Source: DATFVA01 sp963774455 (GTDB taxonomy: Bacteria; Bacteroidota; Ignavibacteria; Ignavibacteriales; Ignavibacteriaceae). From it: 64,000 bases of DNA. The notes under the pieces were generated by a model. The model was not told the origin of the DNA, searched no databases, and worked only from the letters and a program-made list of their open reading frames with translations. The stretch lies in NCBI GenBank assembly GCA_963774455.1, contig CAVZFD010000005.1, positions 806,001 through 870,000 on the forward strand, given 5' to 3'. A program made the position numbers and the translations under genes. Below are positions 55,899-64,000 of this stretch, piece by piece (position 1 is the stretch's first letter; every line of letters begins with the position of its first letter).

Positions 55899-56831
55899 TC
55901 AACCCTTCGCTTGCATTTTGTTTCGATGAATCAATGAAAGTATAATCGATCCGGCAAGGAGTGTAATTATTAGTCCGAGGGATACCGGGGTGGGGATATG
56001 GTAAAAATCCGAAATCATCATCTTTACGCCGACGTAGAATAAAATGAGGGCAACTCCGTACTTAAGGTAAACAAAAAGATCGACGATTCCTGCAAGAGAA
56101 AAGTATAAGGCCCGTAATCCCAGTATAGCAAATATATTCGAAGTTATTATTATAAAAGGATCCCTTGTTATAGCGATTATCGCAGGTATGGAATCCACAG
56201 CAAAAACTATATCTGATGATTCAATTAAAAGCAGGGTGAGGAAAATTGGAGTGGCGTAAATAGTTCCGTTTCTTTTTGTGAAGAAATTCTTTCCCTTATA
56301 ATCAGGCAGAATGTTGATGAACTTCCTGATGAGCTTAATGACAGGGTGCTTCTCCCAATCAATTTCTTTATCTTCTCCGAACGCCATCTTATATGCGCCG
56401 TAAAGCAGTATAGCACCGAATACGTATATGATAGGCTGAAAAAGATTTATTAATCCTACCCCGACAAGTATAAATACAATTCTCAGAACTATAGCGCTAA
56501 GTATTCCCCATTTAAGAATATGCGGCTGGTTTTCATTGGTGACCCCCATGGTCTTAAAGATCAGCAGAAACACAAACAGGTTATCAACAGAGAGGGAATA
56601 TTCTATAAGGTAGCCGGTTATGAACTCGAGACTACGCTGAGGACCTCCTTCAAGAAAAAAATGAATAGCGACGAAAAAAAGAAGAGCGGTGCTTACCCAC
56701 ACACCGCTCCAGATCAGACTTCTTTTTAAACCTATTTTACCATGTCTATGATCAGTTGCATATAAATCAATTATGATGATTATAAGTGCAATTATTACAA
56801 ATACAATCCAGAAGGTAAATTCATTAAACAA
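55899..56831 (-). CDS. TerC-family integral membrane protein
   Basis: A 310-residue protein with about nine transmembrane helices and the TerC/Alx signatures: RRSLEFITGYLIEYSLSVDN in altered form (ITGYLIEYSLSVDNLFVF), and LLIESSDIVFAVDSIPAI with conserved acidic residues in the membrane. Members are linked to manganese or calcium export, and to metal loading of secreted proteins. It starts 14 bases after the arginine decarboxylase stop, as the last gene in the minus-strand run from smpB. No metal riboswitch is visible upstream. Confidence 0.92.
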   Translation of the reverse strand: MFNEFTFWIVFVIIALIIIIIDLYATDHRHGKIGLKRSLIWSGVWVSTALLFFVAIHFFLEGGPQRSLEFITGYLIEYSLSVDNLFVFLLIFKTMGVTNENQPHILKWGILSAIVLRIVFILVGVGLINLFQPIIYVFGAILLYGAYKMAFGEDKEIDWEKHPVIKLIRKFINILPDYKGKNFFTKRNGTIYATPIFLTLLLIESSDIVFAVDSIPAIIAITRDPFIIITSNIFAILGLRALYFSLAGIVDLFVYLKYGVALILFYVGVKMMISDFYHIPTPVSLGLIITLLAGSIILSLIHRNKMQAKG

Positions 56832-56845
56832 ATTAATTCACTCAA

Positions 56846-57391
56846 TTATGGTAAAAGAACTCCGATGGCAAGTACAGTCGTCCACAATCCGTTCTTATCA
56901 CCTTCAGAGGATTGTGTAATATTAAACGATTTTACAATTTTTCCTGACATCTTATATTGGTTTTCTCTTTCACTCCAATCGGTATCGGGATTAAATTCAA
57001 CACCCAGCGTTGTTGCAAGCATGGTAGCGGCAAGATCCTCAGCATATTCACCTGCAACCTTTTCAGTTTCTCCGAATGGATGATGCTCTGAAAGATAGCC
57101 ATACTGGGAAGGATCAGCAGGAAGTGCTGCTCCGATAGAAGCTGCTATCAGCCGGTTTGGTTCATTTGTTGAATTGCGGGCCATTACTGAAAACGTAATC
57201 TGGCCGGGTGAGAGTTCCTTTAAGCCTTCTTCTTTACTTATTTTTTTACAGCCGACGGGATAAATACTGCTGACTGTTACTAAATTGCATATTTCAACCC
57301 CGGCACTGCGTAGCGCCAGCTCGAAAGACGTTAAGTACTCTTTATGTCTGCCTACCCCTTTGGTAAAGAAAATTTTAGTTGGAACATACAA
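56846..57391 (-). CDS. pdaD: Pyruvoyl-dependent arginine decarboxylase
   Basis: A 181-residue proenzyme that cleaves itself to form a pyruvoyl cofactor and turns arginine into agmatine for polyamine synthesis. The cleavage site is S41-S42 in [12 protein letters not shown]; other conserved parts are [20 protein letters not shown] (substrate side) and [13 protein letters not shown]. The length fits the archaeal and Chlorobi-type enzyme. It lies 20 bases after tyrS and 14 before terC. Agmatinase and spermidine genes are not in the window. Confidence 0.94.
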   Translation of the reverse strand: MYVPTKIFFTKGVGRHKEYLTSFELALRSAGVEICNLVTVSSIYPVGCKKISKEEGLKELSPGQITFSVMARNSTNEPNRLIAASIGAALPADPSQYGYLSEHHPFGETEKVAGEYAEDLAATMLATTLGVEFNPDTDWSERENQYKMSGKIVKSFNITQSSEGDKNGLWTTVLAIGVLLP

Positions 57392-57411
57392 TATATCATC
57401 TCCTTTCTAAG

Positions 57412-58626
57412 CTATGATGTGATTTTAATAAACTTTCGTTTTCCTACTTTAAGAACTTTGGGTTTATCAAGGGTTATCTGTGCATTTATATCGTCAATCT
57501 TCTCGCCGTCGACAGATACCCCGCCCTGTGATACGAGTCTTCTTGCCTCTCCTTTAGAAGAAGCAAAATTCACCTTTACGATAAGTTCAAGGATACCTAT
57601 TCCCGAATTATCGTCTAATTTTATTTCGGGGATATCATCCGGGACTTCCTTTTGAATAAATATCTTATCGAATTCTACCTCAGCCTCCTCAGAAGCCTCC
57701 CGGCTGTGGTACATTCTAATAAGAACCTTCGCGAGGTATCGCTTTAGATCACGGGGATTAACCCTTTGTTCGTCCAGCTGATTTCTTATTCCCGAAAGTT
57801 CCTGGTTTGGAATATCTGTTGCAAGTTCAAAATATGTATATATTAATTTATCCGGGATCGAAAGAGTCTTTCCGAACATCTCTCCCGGGGTATCTGAAAT
57901 ACCTACATAATTATTATATGATTTACTCATTTTTTCCACACCATCGGTTCCAACTAGCAGAGGCATTGTAAGAATCACCTGGGGTTCAACCCCGAATTCG
58001 CGCTGAATGTCCCTGCCGACCAGCAGGTTGAACTTCTGGTCAGTTCCACCAAGTTCTACATCGCTTTTTATTGCTACAGAGTCCATTGCCTGTGCGAGAG
58101 GGTAGAGGAGTTCATGGAGGCTGATTGGCTCGCCTCCTTTATATCTCTTTGTGAAATCATCTCTCTCCAGCATCCTTGCCACTGTATATTTGGAAGCTAA
58201 ACGTATTACATCCTCAAAGCTCATCTTCCCGAGCCACTCCGAGTTATAGACAATTTTAGTCTTCTCTTTCTGCAATATTTTAGATGCCTGCTCGAAATAT
58301 GTTACTCCGTTCTGCCTGGTTTCCTCAAGAGATAGGGAAGGACGGGTTACATTTCTGCCTGATGGATCTCCAATCATTCCGGTAAAATCGCCGATTATGA
58401 GTATAGCCTGGTGTCCCAATTCCTGGAACTGCGCCAGTTTCCTTAGAACGACAGAATGTCCTATATGAAGATCGGGTCTGCTCGGATCACATCCCAGCTT
58501 AATATTTAAAGGAATATTCTTCTTAAGCGAACTCTCTAATTTTTTAACTAATTCATCTTCGGGAATTATCTCAAATGCACCCCTTTTTATAAGGTCCATT
58601 TGCTCATTTACAGCGGGAAAGGACAA
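57412..58626 (-). CDS. tyrS: Tyrosyl-tRNA synthetase
   Basis: A 404-residue class I synthetase that charges tRNA-Tyr. The HIGH motif is in RPDLHIGHSVVLRKL and the KMSKS motif in VEKMSKSYNNYVG. The C-terminal 65 residues are an S4-like RNA-binding domain (LVSQGGVSVDGEKI). The sequence fits the TyrRS group with the KMSKS form (TyrZ-like). It lies between smpB and pdaD, on the minus strand, as part of a plausible translation-related operon. Confidence 0.96.
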   Translation of the reverse strand: MSFPAVNEQMDLIKRGAFEIIPEDELVKKLESSLKKNIPLNIKLGCDPSRPDLHIGHSVVLRKLAQFQELGHQAILIIGDFTGMIGDPSGRNVTRPSLSLEETRQNGVTYFEQASKILQKEKTKIVYNSEWLGKMSFEDVIRLASKYTVARMLERDDFTKRYKGGEPISLHELLYPLAQAMDSVAIKSDVELGGTDQKFNLLVGRDIQREFGVEPQVILTMPLLVGTDGVEKMSKSYNNYVGISDTPGEMFGKTLSIPDKLIYTYFELATDIPNQELSGIRNQLDEQRVNPRDLKRYLAKVLIRMYHSREASEEAEVEFDKIFIQKEVPDDIPEIKLDDNSGIGILELIVKVNFASSKGEARRLVSQGGVSVDGEKIDDINAQITLDKPKVLKVGKRKFIKITS

Positions 58627-58727
58627 TTTATCTCTCAGATTATTTGTGAATTAATGAATAAATGCATCCGTAAGATAGTACGAATGCTATGTATGGATGT
58701 ATTCCTGTTAACATATATGCCGCCGCA

Positions 58728-59186
58728 CTAATATTTTACGTTTCTTTCCTGATCGCGCTGCATATCTCTTTTAGCAATTGACTCACGTTTATCGTAAACT
58801 TTCTTACCTTTAGCCAGGGCGAGCTCAACTTTTACTTTTCCATTCCTGAAATATAATCGTAATGGAATTAATGTTAAGCCTTTCTCTTTAACTTTTCCTA
58901 TTAATTTTTTTATCTCACTCCTATTCAGCAGCAGCTTTCGGGTTCTTGTGGGCTCATGGTTATTGATATTACCCTGTTCATAAACGCTTATATGAGCACC
59001 GAAAAGGAAAACCTCATTATTAACCAGGTTTGCATAACTGTCAACCAGGTTCGCTTTTCCCTGCCTCAGGGCTTTAACTTCGGTACCCTGAAGTACGATC
59101 CCTGCTTCATAAGTCTGCAGGATTGTGTACTCATGCCTGGCTTTCCTGTTTACTGTAATATTTTTCTCTTCTGTCTCTTTAGCCAT
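58728..59186 (-). CDS. smpB: SsrA-binding protein
   Basis: A 152-residue partner of tmRNA that rescues stalled ribosomes. Family motifs: [25 protein letters not shown] and the tail [14 protein letters not shown], the C-terminal helix that enters the mRNA channel. The tmRNA gene itself is not in the window. A TACATTTG -7 match lies on the minus strand at 59255..59248, giving a leader near 55 bases, without a clear -33 box. Confidence 0.96.
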   Translation of the reverse strand: MAKETEEKNITVNRKARHEYTILQTYEAGIVLQGTEVKALRQGKANLVDSYANLVNNEVFLFGAHISVYEQGNINNHEPTRTRKLLLNRSEIKKLIGKVKEKGLTLIPLRLYFRNGKVKVELALAKGKKVYDKRESIAKRDMQRDQERNVKY

Positions 59187-59424
59187 AATCTCACAAAAAA
59201 GGCATAAAAATAATTATTATACGCGATTAAATACAAATAATGGATTCCAAATGTAACATTATTCACTATAAAATTATAGAGAAAGAGAAAGATGAATGGA
59301 AATTTTCGACTTGATCAGTTAATGCTCCCGAGAAATAGAGGCTGGCAAAAAATGGATTTGGGAAAATAGGTTGTTGAGTCTGGTTACAAGTATTCTTTTA
59401 TTCAATTATTGTATATTCCGGTTA

Positions 59425-60105
59425 ATGAAAAAAACGATCAGCAATATTAGTTTTGATGCTTCGAAAAGCGCGGGTAAGGTGAGTGGAAAAGTAATTCTTC
59501 CTGAGAAGGCCAGGTTGTTCCTGGTGCTGGCTCATGGTGCAGGTGCGGATATGTATCATTCTTTTATGGAAACGATTGCAGATTACCTTGCTGATGATCA
59601 GATTGCAACTTTAAGATATAATTTTCCCTATACCGAAAATAAGAAAAAAAGACCCGATTTTGCTCCTGTGTTAATGGAAACGGTTCGTTCAGCGGTAAAG
59701 GCTGCAGGTGATTTTTCAGGCAGCCTGCCTATTTTTGCCGGCGGTAAATCAATGGGCGGCAGAATGACCTCAATGGCGGCTTCTAAAGAGCCGCTCGATA
59801 AGGTTAAAGGGATAGTTTTCTTCGGATTCCCGCTCCATGCACCCGGAAAACCATCGACAGAAAGATCAGAACATTTATTCAAGGTTGCTGTACCAATGTT
59901 GTTTTTGCAGGGGACAAGGGACAAACTTGCTGAGCCGGAATTATTAATGCCCGTAATAAAAAAACTGGGAAATACTGCATATCTCCATTTAATAGATGGA
60001 GGCGATCATTCTTTTCATATGCTTAAAAGTTCCGGAAGAAGTGATGATGAGATCCTGAGGGAACTTGCAGCAAAGGCCGGTGATTGGGCATCCTCGCACA
60101 GCTGA
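59425..60105 (+). CDS. Alpha/beta hydrolase, TEX30/KANSL3-like family
   Basis: A 226-residue cytoplasmic hydrolase from the ATG at 59425; the frame reaches up to 59371, but the added residues look random. The fold elements are clear: AHGAGADMYHSFM (oxyanion loop), nucleophile S109 in GGKSMGGRM, acid D166 in GTRDKLAE and H195 in GGDHSFH. Relatives are dienelactone-hydrolase-like proteins with unknown substrates. It precedes the sugar transporter by 71 bases; functional connection is unclear. Confidence 0.88.
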   Translation: MKKTISNISFDASKSAGKVSGKVILPEKARLFLVLAHGAGADMYHSFMETIADYLADDQIATLRYNFPYTENKKKRPDFAPVLMETVRSAVKAAGDFSGSLPIFAGGKSMGGRMTSMAASKEPLDKVKGIVFFGFPLHAPGKPSTERSEHLFKVAVPMLFLQGTRDKLAEPELLMPVIKKLGNTAYLHLIDGGDHSFHMLKSSGRSDDEILRELAAKAGDWASSHS

Positions 60106-60176
60106 TACTTTTCTAAACTTCACTTTCAACATTCTTACCCTTTAACTATTTTTACCCAGCCATTTTTAGGTTTTTA

Positions 60177-62393
60177 ATGATCAAGCTGAAATATCTTTTC
60201 TTATTCCCCATCCTTATCGTTGCATCTTTCTCCGGATGTGCGCATAAAGAGCCAGAGAACCAGATAGTAATCTGGCACAATATGCGACCCGAGGAGAAGA
60301 ATGTCCTCCAGAACCAGATCGAAGAATATATGAAGCTGCACCCGGGCATAAAAATAATTCAGCTATACAAAGAAACCGAGGAAATGCGCTCCGGCTATAT
60401 TGTTGCAGCCATAGGTGGACAGGGTCCTGATCTGATATACGGACCATCAGACCAGGTAGGACCGTTTGCGGATATGGAGATCATTAAACCTCTCGAAAAT
60501 GTTTTCTCAAAAGAGTATCTCTCTCATTTCAATGATAAAGCGCTGATTAGTTACAAGGGTCATTTGTGGCAGCTGGCAGATAAGCTTGGGAATCATCTTA
60601 CCCTTGTCTATAATAAGGACCTTGTTCCTATACCACCGAAAACCGATAAAGAATTGATTGATATAGGGAAGAAGCTTACGAAGGACTTAAACGGCGACGG
60701 CAGGATTGATCAATACGGACTTGTATGGAACTATACGGAACCATATTTTTTTATTCCTTTTTTAACAGGCTTCGGAGGCTGGGTACTGGATAGTACCGAT
60801 ACTCCTACTCTGAATACTCCTGCGATGGTGAATGCACTTAATTTTATAGCGGACCTTCGTGACAAGTATAAGATCATACCCGGTGAAGCTGATTATGATA
60901 TCGCCGATGTTCTTTTCAAAGAGGGAAAGGCAGGAATGATAATTAATGGTGACTGGTCATGGTCGAGCTATGGTAATGCCGGAATAAATTATGGGATATC
61001 CGTCCTGCCCATCATTACTGAAACAGGAAAGTACGCAACTCCGATGGTTGCTCCGAAAGGTTATTCAATAAATATAAATGTTGATAAGAAAAAGTTAAGC
61101 GAAATTAAAGATCTGCTGATGTTTTTAATGAGCCCCGAAAAACAGCTTGAAACCGCGATTGAAGTAAAGACTTTTCCCAGCAGGAAGGAACTCTACACCA
61201 ACCCGAAATTGACCAACGATGAGATATTCATAAATTCAAAGAACCAGATCGACCACGGGATCGCTCTTCCTATAGTTACCGAAATGAGGGCTATCTGGGA
61301 TGCTATGCGTCCAGCCTACCAGGCTGTTCTCGGAGGTGCTATCACTCCTCAAAAAGCTGCAAAGCAAATGCAGGAGGATGCAGTTAAAAAGATTAAGGAA
61401 CTGAGAGAGGACTATGTAGACCCTGTAGGAAGAACTATCGTCTTTATAATTTTCGCGGCTGCGGTGATAGCACTTATATTTTTTACGAGAAAAAACCTTT
61501 CCGCCTTTTTTAGAAATTTCAAACGGGATAAGTTTGCCTACTACCTGCTTCTGCCCGCAATGATCATAATGATTGCGGTGATCCTATATCCCTTTATATA
61601 TAATATTGTGCTTTCAGTTTCCAATATGAGTCTTGCTCATATTAACGATTGGAGTATAGTCGGCTTCTACCAATACGCAAAGGTGTTTGCCGAACCGCAG
61701 TTTTATGAATTCTTTCTGAAGACGATAATATGGACAGGCACAAACATTGTCTTTCACGTTGTGCTTGGTGTTACCCTTGCATTACTTATAAATAGGAGCC
61801 TTCCCGGTTCAGGTGTATTCAGAACGCTGTTGATCCTCCCCTGGGCAATACCGCAGTATATCGTCGCTTTAACATGGCGCGGAATGTTTAATTACGAATA
61901 CGGCGCCATTAACCTGATAATTGTGAAGTTCCTTTCTATGTCGCCGGTTGAATGGCTGAAGTCGCCCGTTGAAGCTTTTATGGCTGTGATAATAACCAAC
62001 ATATGGCTGGGATTTCCATTTATGATGATAATTGCTCTCGGTGCGCTGCAGAGCATTCCTAAGGAATTATATGAGGCAGCCGATATAGACGGAGCGAAAT
62101 GGTATCAAAAGCTTAAGTCGATTACCATACCGCTGATAAAACCGGTGATGATCCCTGCAATTACCCTTGGCGTGATTTGGACATTCAATAATATAAATGT
62201 GGTCTGGCTGGTAAGCAATGCAGGAGAGCCCTCGGATAAAACACATATATTGGTCTCTTTTGTTTACAAGGCGGCATTTAATTTATACAGGTACGGTTAC
62301 GCCGCTGCCTTCAGTGTGGTTATCTTTTTAATTCTGCTTGCGTTCGGATTAACGTTCCTGAGGAGGACGCGTGCAACAGAATCTATTTACTAA
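60177..62393 (+). CDS. Fused sugar-binding protein and MalF-type ABC permease
   Basis: A 738-residue fusion. A lipoprotein-like signal (FSGC, C21) leads a type 1 extracellular sugar-binding domain (about 28-405: IVIWHNMRPEEKNVL, then GQGPDLIYGPSDQVG, AGMIINGDWSWSSYG). A helix at about 419-437 connects to a MalF-type permease (about 450-738, six helices) with the EAA loop EAADIDGAKWYQKL near 633-646. Typically these are separate proteins. Here binding protein and channel are one chain, so the receptor cannot diffuse away. Motifs suggest maltose/maltodextrin or a related oligosaccharide. The ATPase is not in the window and may be a shared MsmX-type protein. No binding-domain residue loss is evident. 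Confidence 0.93.
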   Translation: MIKLKYLFLFPILIVASFSGCAHKEPENQIVIWHNMRPEEKNVLQNQIEEYMKLHPGIKIIQLYKETEEMRSGYIVAAIGGQGPDLIYGPSDQVGPFADMEIIKPLENVFSKEYLSHFNDKALISYKGHLWQLADKLGNHLTLVYNKDLVPIPPKTDKELIDIGKKLTKDLNGDGRIDQYGLVWNYTEPYFFIPFLTGFGGWVLDSTDTPTLNTPAMVNALNFIADLRDKYKIIPGEADYDIADVLFKEGKAGMIINGDWSWSSYGNAGINYGISVLPIITETGKYATPMVAPKGYSININVDKKKLSEIKDLLMFLMSPEKQLETAIEVKTFPSRKELYTNPKLTNDEIFINSKNQIDHGIALPIVTEMRAIWDAMRPAYQAVLGGAITPQKAAKQMQEDAVKKIKELREDYVDPVGRTIVFIIFAAAVIALIFFTRKNLSAFFRNFKRDKFAYYLLLPAMIIMIAVILYPFIYNIVLSVSNMSLAHINDWSIVGFYQYAKVFAEPQFYEFFLKTIIWTGTNIVFHVVLGVTLALLINRSLPGSGVFRTLLILPWAIPQYIVALTWRGMFNYEYGAINLIIVKFLSMSPVEWLKSPVEAFMAVIITNIWLGFPFMMIIALGALQSIPKELYEAADIDGAKWYQKLKSITIPLIKPVMIPAITLGVIWTFNNINVVWLVSNAGEPSDKTHILVSFVYKAAFNLYRYGYAAAFSVVIFLILLAFGLTFLRRTRATESIY

Positions 62394-62399
62394 AATTAT

Positions 62400-62459
62400 C
62401 TTTGTGCCTTAGAGTCTTAGTGGCAATTTTTTCGGCCACGAAGACCCAAAGACGCTAAG
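62400..62459. repeat. Palindromic intergenic element between the two permease genes
   Basis: An imperfect inverted repeat: 25 bases at 62400-62424 (CTTTGTGCCTTAG ... AGTGGC) pair with 62435-62459 (GCCACGAAG ... GCTAAG) around a 10-base T-rich loop, with about six or seven mismatches. This pattern, 'CTTAG/TGTCTT/GTGGC ... GCCAC/GAAGAC/AAAG', recalls short palindromic repeats scattered through Bacteroidota and Chlorobi genomes. Only one copy is in the window. Confidence 0.6.
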
Positions 62460-62476
62460 CTAACAAATTTAAAATC

Positions 62477-63310
62477 ATGAATAGAAAAAAATTACTCGCA
62501 GACATTTTGACATACTTATTCCTTATCATCTTTACTGTTGTCGCGTTGTACCCTGTAGTAAATGTCTTTACAATTTCAATAAGACCGAATGACAGGCTTT
62601 TATCTACCTCATTGTCAATAATTCCTGATAACGCAACTTTCAAACAGTATGTTGAACTCTTTACGAACCGGCCATTTCTAACCTGGGTATGGAACAGCAC
62701 GATCGTATCTTTTGTCGTTACAGTTACCGGTGTTGTACTTGCTTCCACTGCCGGATATGCATTGTCAAGGTTTCAGTTTATAGGCAAGCAGTTTAGTATG
62801 CTGGGATTGCTTACAACCCAGATGTTCCCTGCAACAATGCTTCTCCTTCCGATGTACATTATGCTAATCAAACTGGGACTAATCAATAGCTACCTGGGAA
62901 TTATAATCGTTTATTCCGCAACTGCACTTCCGTTTTGTGTCTGGCAGATGAAAGGTTATTATGATACAATTCCTTTAAGTCTTGAAGAAAGCGCGCGTAT
63001 TGACGGATGCAACCGCTGGCAGGCTTTTTATAAAATAATTTTCCCTCTCGCCGCACCTGCGCTTGTTATTACTGCACTCTTTTCGTTTATGACAGCATGG
63101 TCTGAGTATATAGTAGCCGCCCAGGTTCTACAGGATACATCTCTCTATACCCTGCCGTTGGGATTAAAATCATTTCAGTCGAACTTAACAACCGAATGGG
63201 GCTTATATGCCGCGGCCGCACTTATAGTGAGTATTCCTGTGGTGATATTGTTCATTGTATTAAGCAAATGGCTTGTTTCAGGTCTTACCTTGGGAAGCGT
63301 AAAAGGATAG
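62477..63310 (+). CDS. MalG-type sugar ABC permease
   Basis: A 277-residue inner-membrane subunit with six transmembrane helices, the second permease of a carbohydrate ABC importer. The EAA loop is EESARIDGCNRWQAF (about 170-185), followed by IIFPLAAPAL. It pairs with the fused binding-protein/permease upstream and would dimerise with its MalF part. It is separated from it by 83 bases holding a palindromic repeat. The end converges on the MFS gene. Confidence 0.94.
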   Translation: MNRKKLLADILTYLFLIIFTVVALYPVVNVFTISIRPNDRLLSTSLSIIPDNATFKQYVELFTNRPFLTWVWNSTIVSFVVTVTGVVLASTAGYALSRFQFIGKQFSMLGLLTTQMFPATMLLLPMYIMLIKLGLINSYLGIIIVYSATALPFCVWQMKGYYDTIPLSLEESARIDGCNRWQAFYKIIFPLAAPALVITALFSFMTAWSEYIVAAQVLQDTSLYTLPLGLKSFQSNLTTEWGLYAAAALIVSIPVVILFIVLSKWLVSGLTLGSVKG

Positions 63311-63367
63311 TGATTGAAATATTGCAGATTGCAAATTGAAAAATAATTTAGATCCCGCAAGAGTCAA

Positions 63368-64000
63368 CTATCTGATCTCATCAACGTCCTTGACAAACAT
63401 TACCATAATCCCTGCAAAGATCATTGATGCGCCTCCAAGCAGCAGAGCATAAATAGCTTCACCTCCGAAAGGAACTCTTACAAACCAGCCAAGTATCGCA
63501 GCAGCTGTAATCTGGGGGATCACGATAAAGAAATTAAATATTCCCATATATACACCCATCTTTTCAGGAGGAATGGAACCTGCAAGGATTGCATAAGGCA
63601 TCGCAAGGATTGACGCCCAGGCGAGTCCGATCCCTAGTTCTGATATCAGAAGGAGATCGGGGTTCTGAATTACATAGAATGACGCAAAGGAAATTCCGCC
63701 TATAACAAGACTTATCATATGAACGCTTTTTCTGCTCGTCCTTTTAGCAAGCCAGACAAGCACGAATGCCATCACAGCAGCGAAGCCGTTGTAAACGGAC
63801 ATCAGCACACCAACCCAATCAGCCCCCTTATTAAATAACTCTGAAGTCGGATCGGTTGCCCCGTAAATATGATGTGTAACTGCCGGTGTAGTATAAATCC
63901 ACATAGCAAATAAAGCAAACCAGGAAAAAAACTGAACCACGGCAAGCTGCTTCATAGTAGTCGGCATTTTGTATAAATCGTTGGTGACGACAACAAAACC
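63368..64000 (-). CDS. C-terminal part of an MFS sugar-type transporter, cut by window edge
   Basis: The minus-strand frame stays open to the edge (64000), so the internal ATG at 63967 is not the start. The 210 visible residues hold the last six helices of a major facilitator, with WFALFAMWIYTTPAVTHHIY, the loop LAKRTSRKS and GSIPPEKMGVYMGIFNFFI. These features, with the A-x-x-A-I-L-A-G-S-x-P stretch, fit the glycoside/sucrose (GPH/SLC45-like) group rather than drug efflux. Next to the sugar ABC genes it suggests a carbohydrate cluster extending beyond the window. Confidence 0.82.
   Translation of the reverse strand, partial: GFVVVTNDLYKMPTTMKQLAVVQFFSWFALFAMWIYTTPAVTHHIYGATDPTSELFNKGADWVGVLMSVYNGFAAVMAFVLVWLAKRTSRKSVHMISLVIGGISFASFYVIQNPDLLLISELGIGLAWASILAMPYAILAGSIPPEKMGVYMGIFNFFIVIPQITAAAILGWFVRVPFGGEAIYALLLGGASMIFAGIMVMFVKDVDEIR

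Overview
The window looks like an ordinary chromosomal stretch from a member of the Bacteroidota/Ignavibacteriota assemblage, most likely Ignavibacteria. Three secreted proteins (5151-12257) end in the type IX secretion sorting domain with the NYPNPFNPTT-type motif that is abundant in Ignavibacteria. DNA is moderately AT-rich, TTG/GTG starts are frequent, the tRNA lacks an encoded CCA, and the tRNA promoter matches the Bacteroidota consensus (TTTG-N19-TAnnTTTG). I see no insertion sequence, phage, CRISPR array or rRNA.

Layout. 1-4804 (minus strand): edge of a gene, a VWA protein, a LACTB-like serine hydrolase, then tig-clpP. 5151-12257 (plus): three type IX cargo proteins interrupted by a TrmB-family regulator. 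12258-14160: terminators, an 11-bp tandem repeat, a methyltransferase remnant, tRNA-Leu(UAG) and one small hypothetical gene. 14161-22922: PP2C phosphatase and Ser/Thr kinase with a periplasmic propeller, murA, a membrane metalloprotease/TPR protein, an AI-2E family exporter and the tRNA CCA enzyme. 23164-30489: TolC, adaptor, ABC ATPase and three MacB-like permeases. 30500-32180 (minus): metallophosphoesterase and lipid kinase. 32454-42629: a large outer-membrane barrel, Nudix, PfkB kinase plus mtnA plus recO, HtrA protease, aroC and an MBL hydrolase. 42722-48341: a lipoprotein with a putative internal thioester domain, a small secreted protein, a DinB-like protein, a NitT/TauT-type ABC pair with a badly degenerate ATPase, and an acyl-CoA carboxylase beta chain. 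48457-51060: an MltD-like lytic transglycosylase with six LysM repeats.

51105-55898 is the most coherent system. A TPP riboswitch with a well-formed terminator sits in front of a TonB-dependent receptor, thiamine pyrophosphokinase and a sodium/solute symporter. Read together this is a thiamine uptake and activation operon: outer-membrane import, inner-membrane import by the symporter (in place of PnuT) and pyrophosphorylation to TPP, which shuts the operon off. The receptor's start region carries a one-base frameshift inside a run of seven T residues, so its signal peptide is out of frame in this sequence.

55899-59186 (minus) holds smpB, tyrS, pyruvoyl-dependent arginine decarboxylase and a TerC protein. 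59425-64000 holds an alpha/beta hydrolase and a sugar uptake cluster: a natural fusion of binding protein and MalF-type permease, a palindromic repeat, a MalG-type permease, and the C-terminal part of a sugar-type MFS transporter running off the window.

All assignments come from reading motifs by eye; no database search was run.
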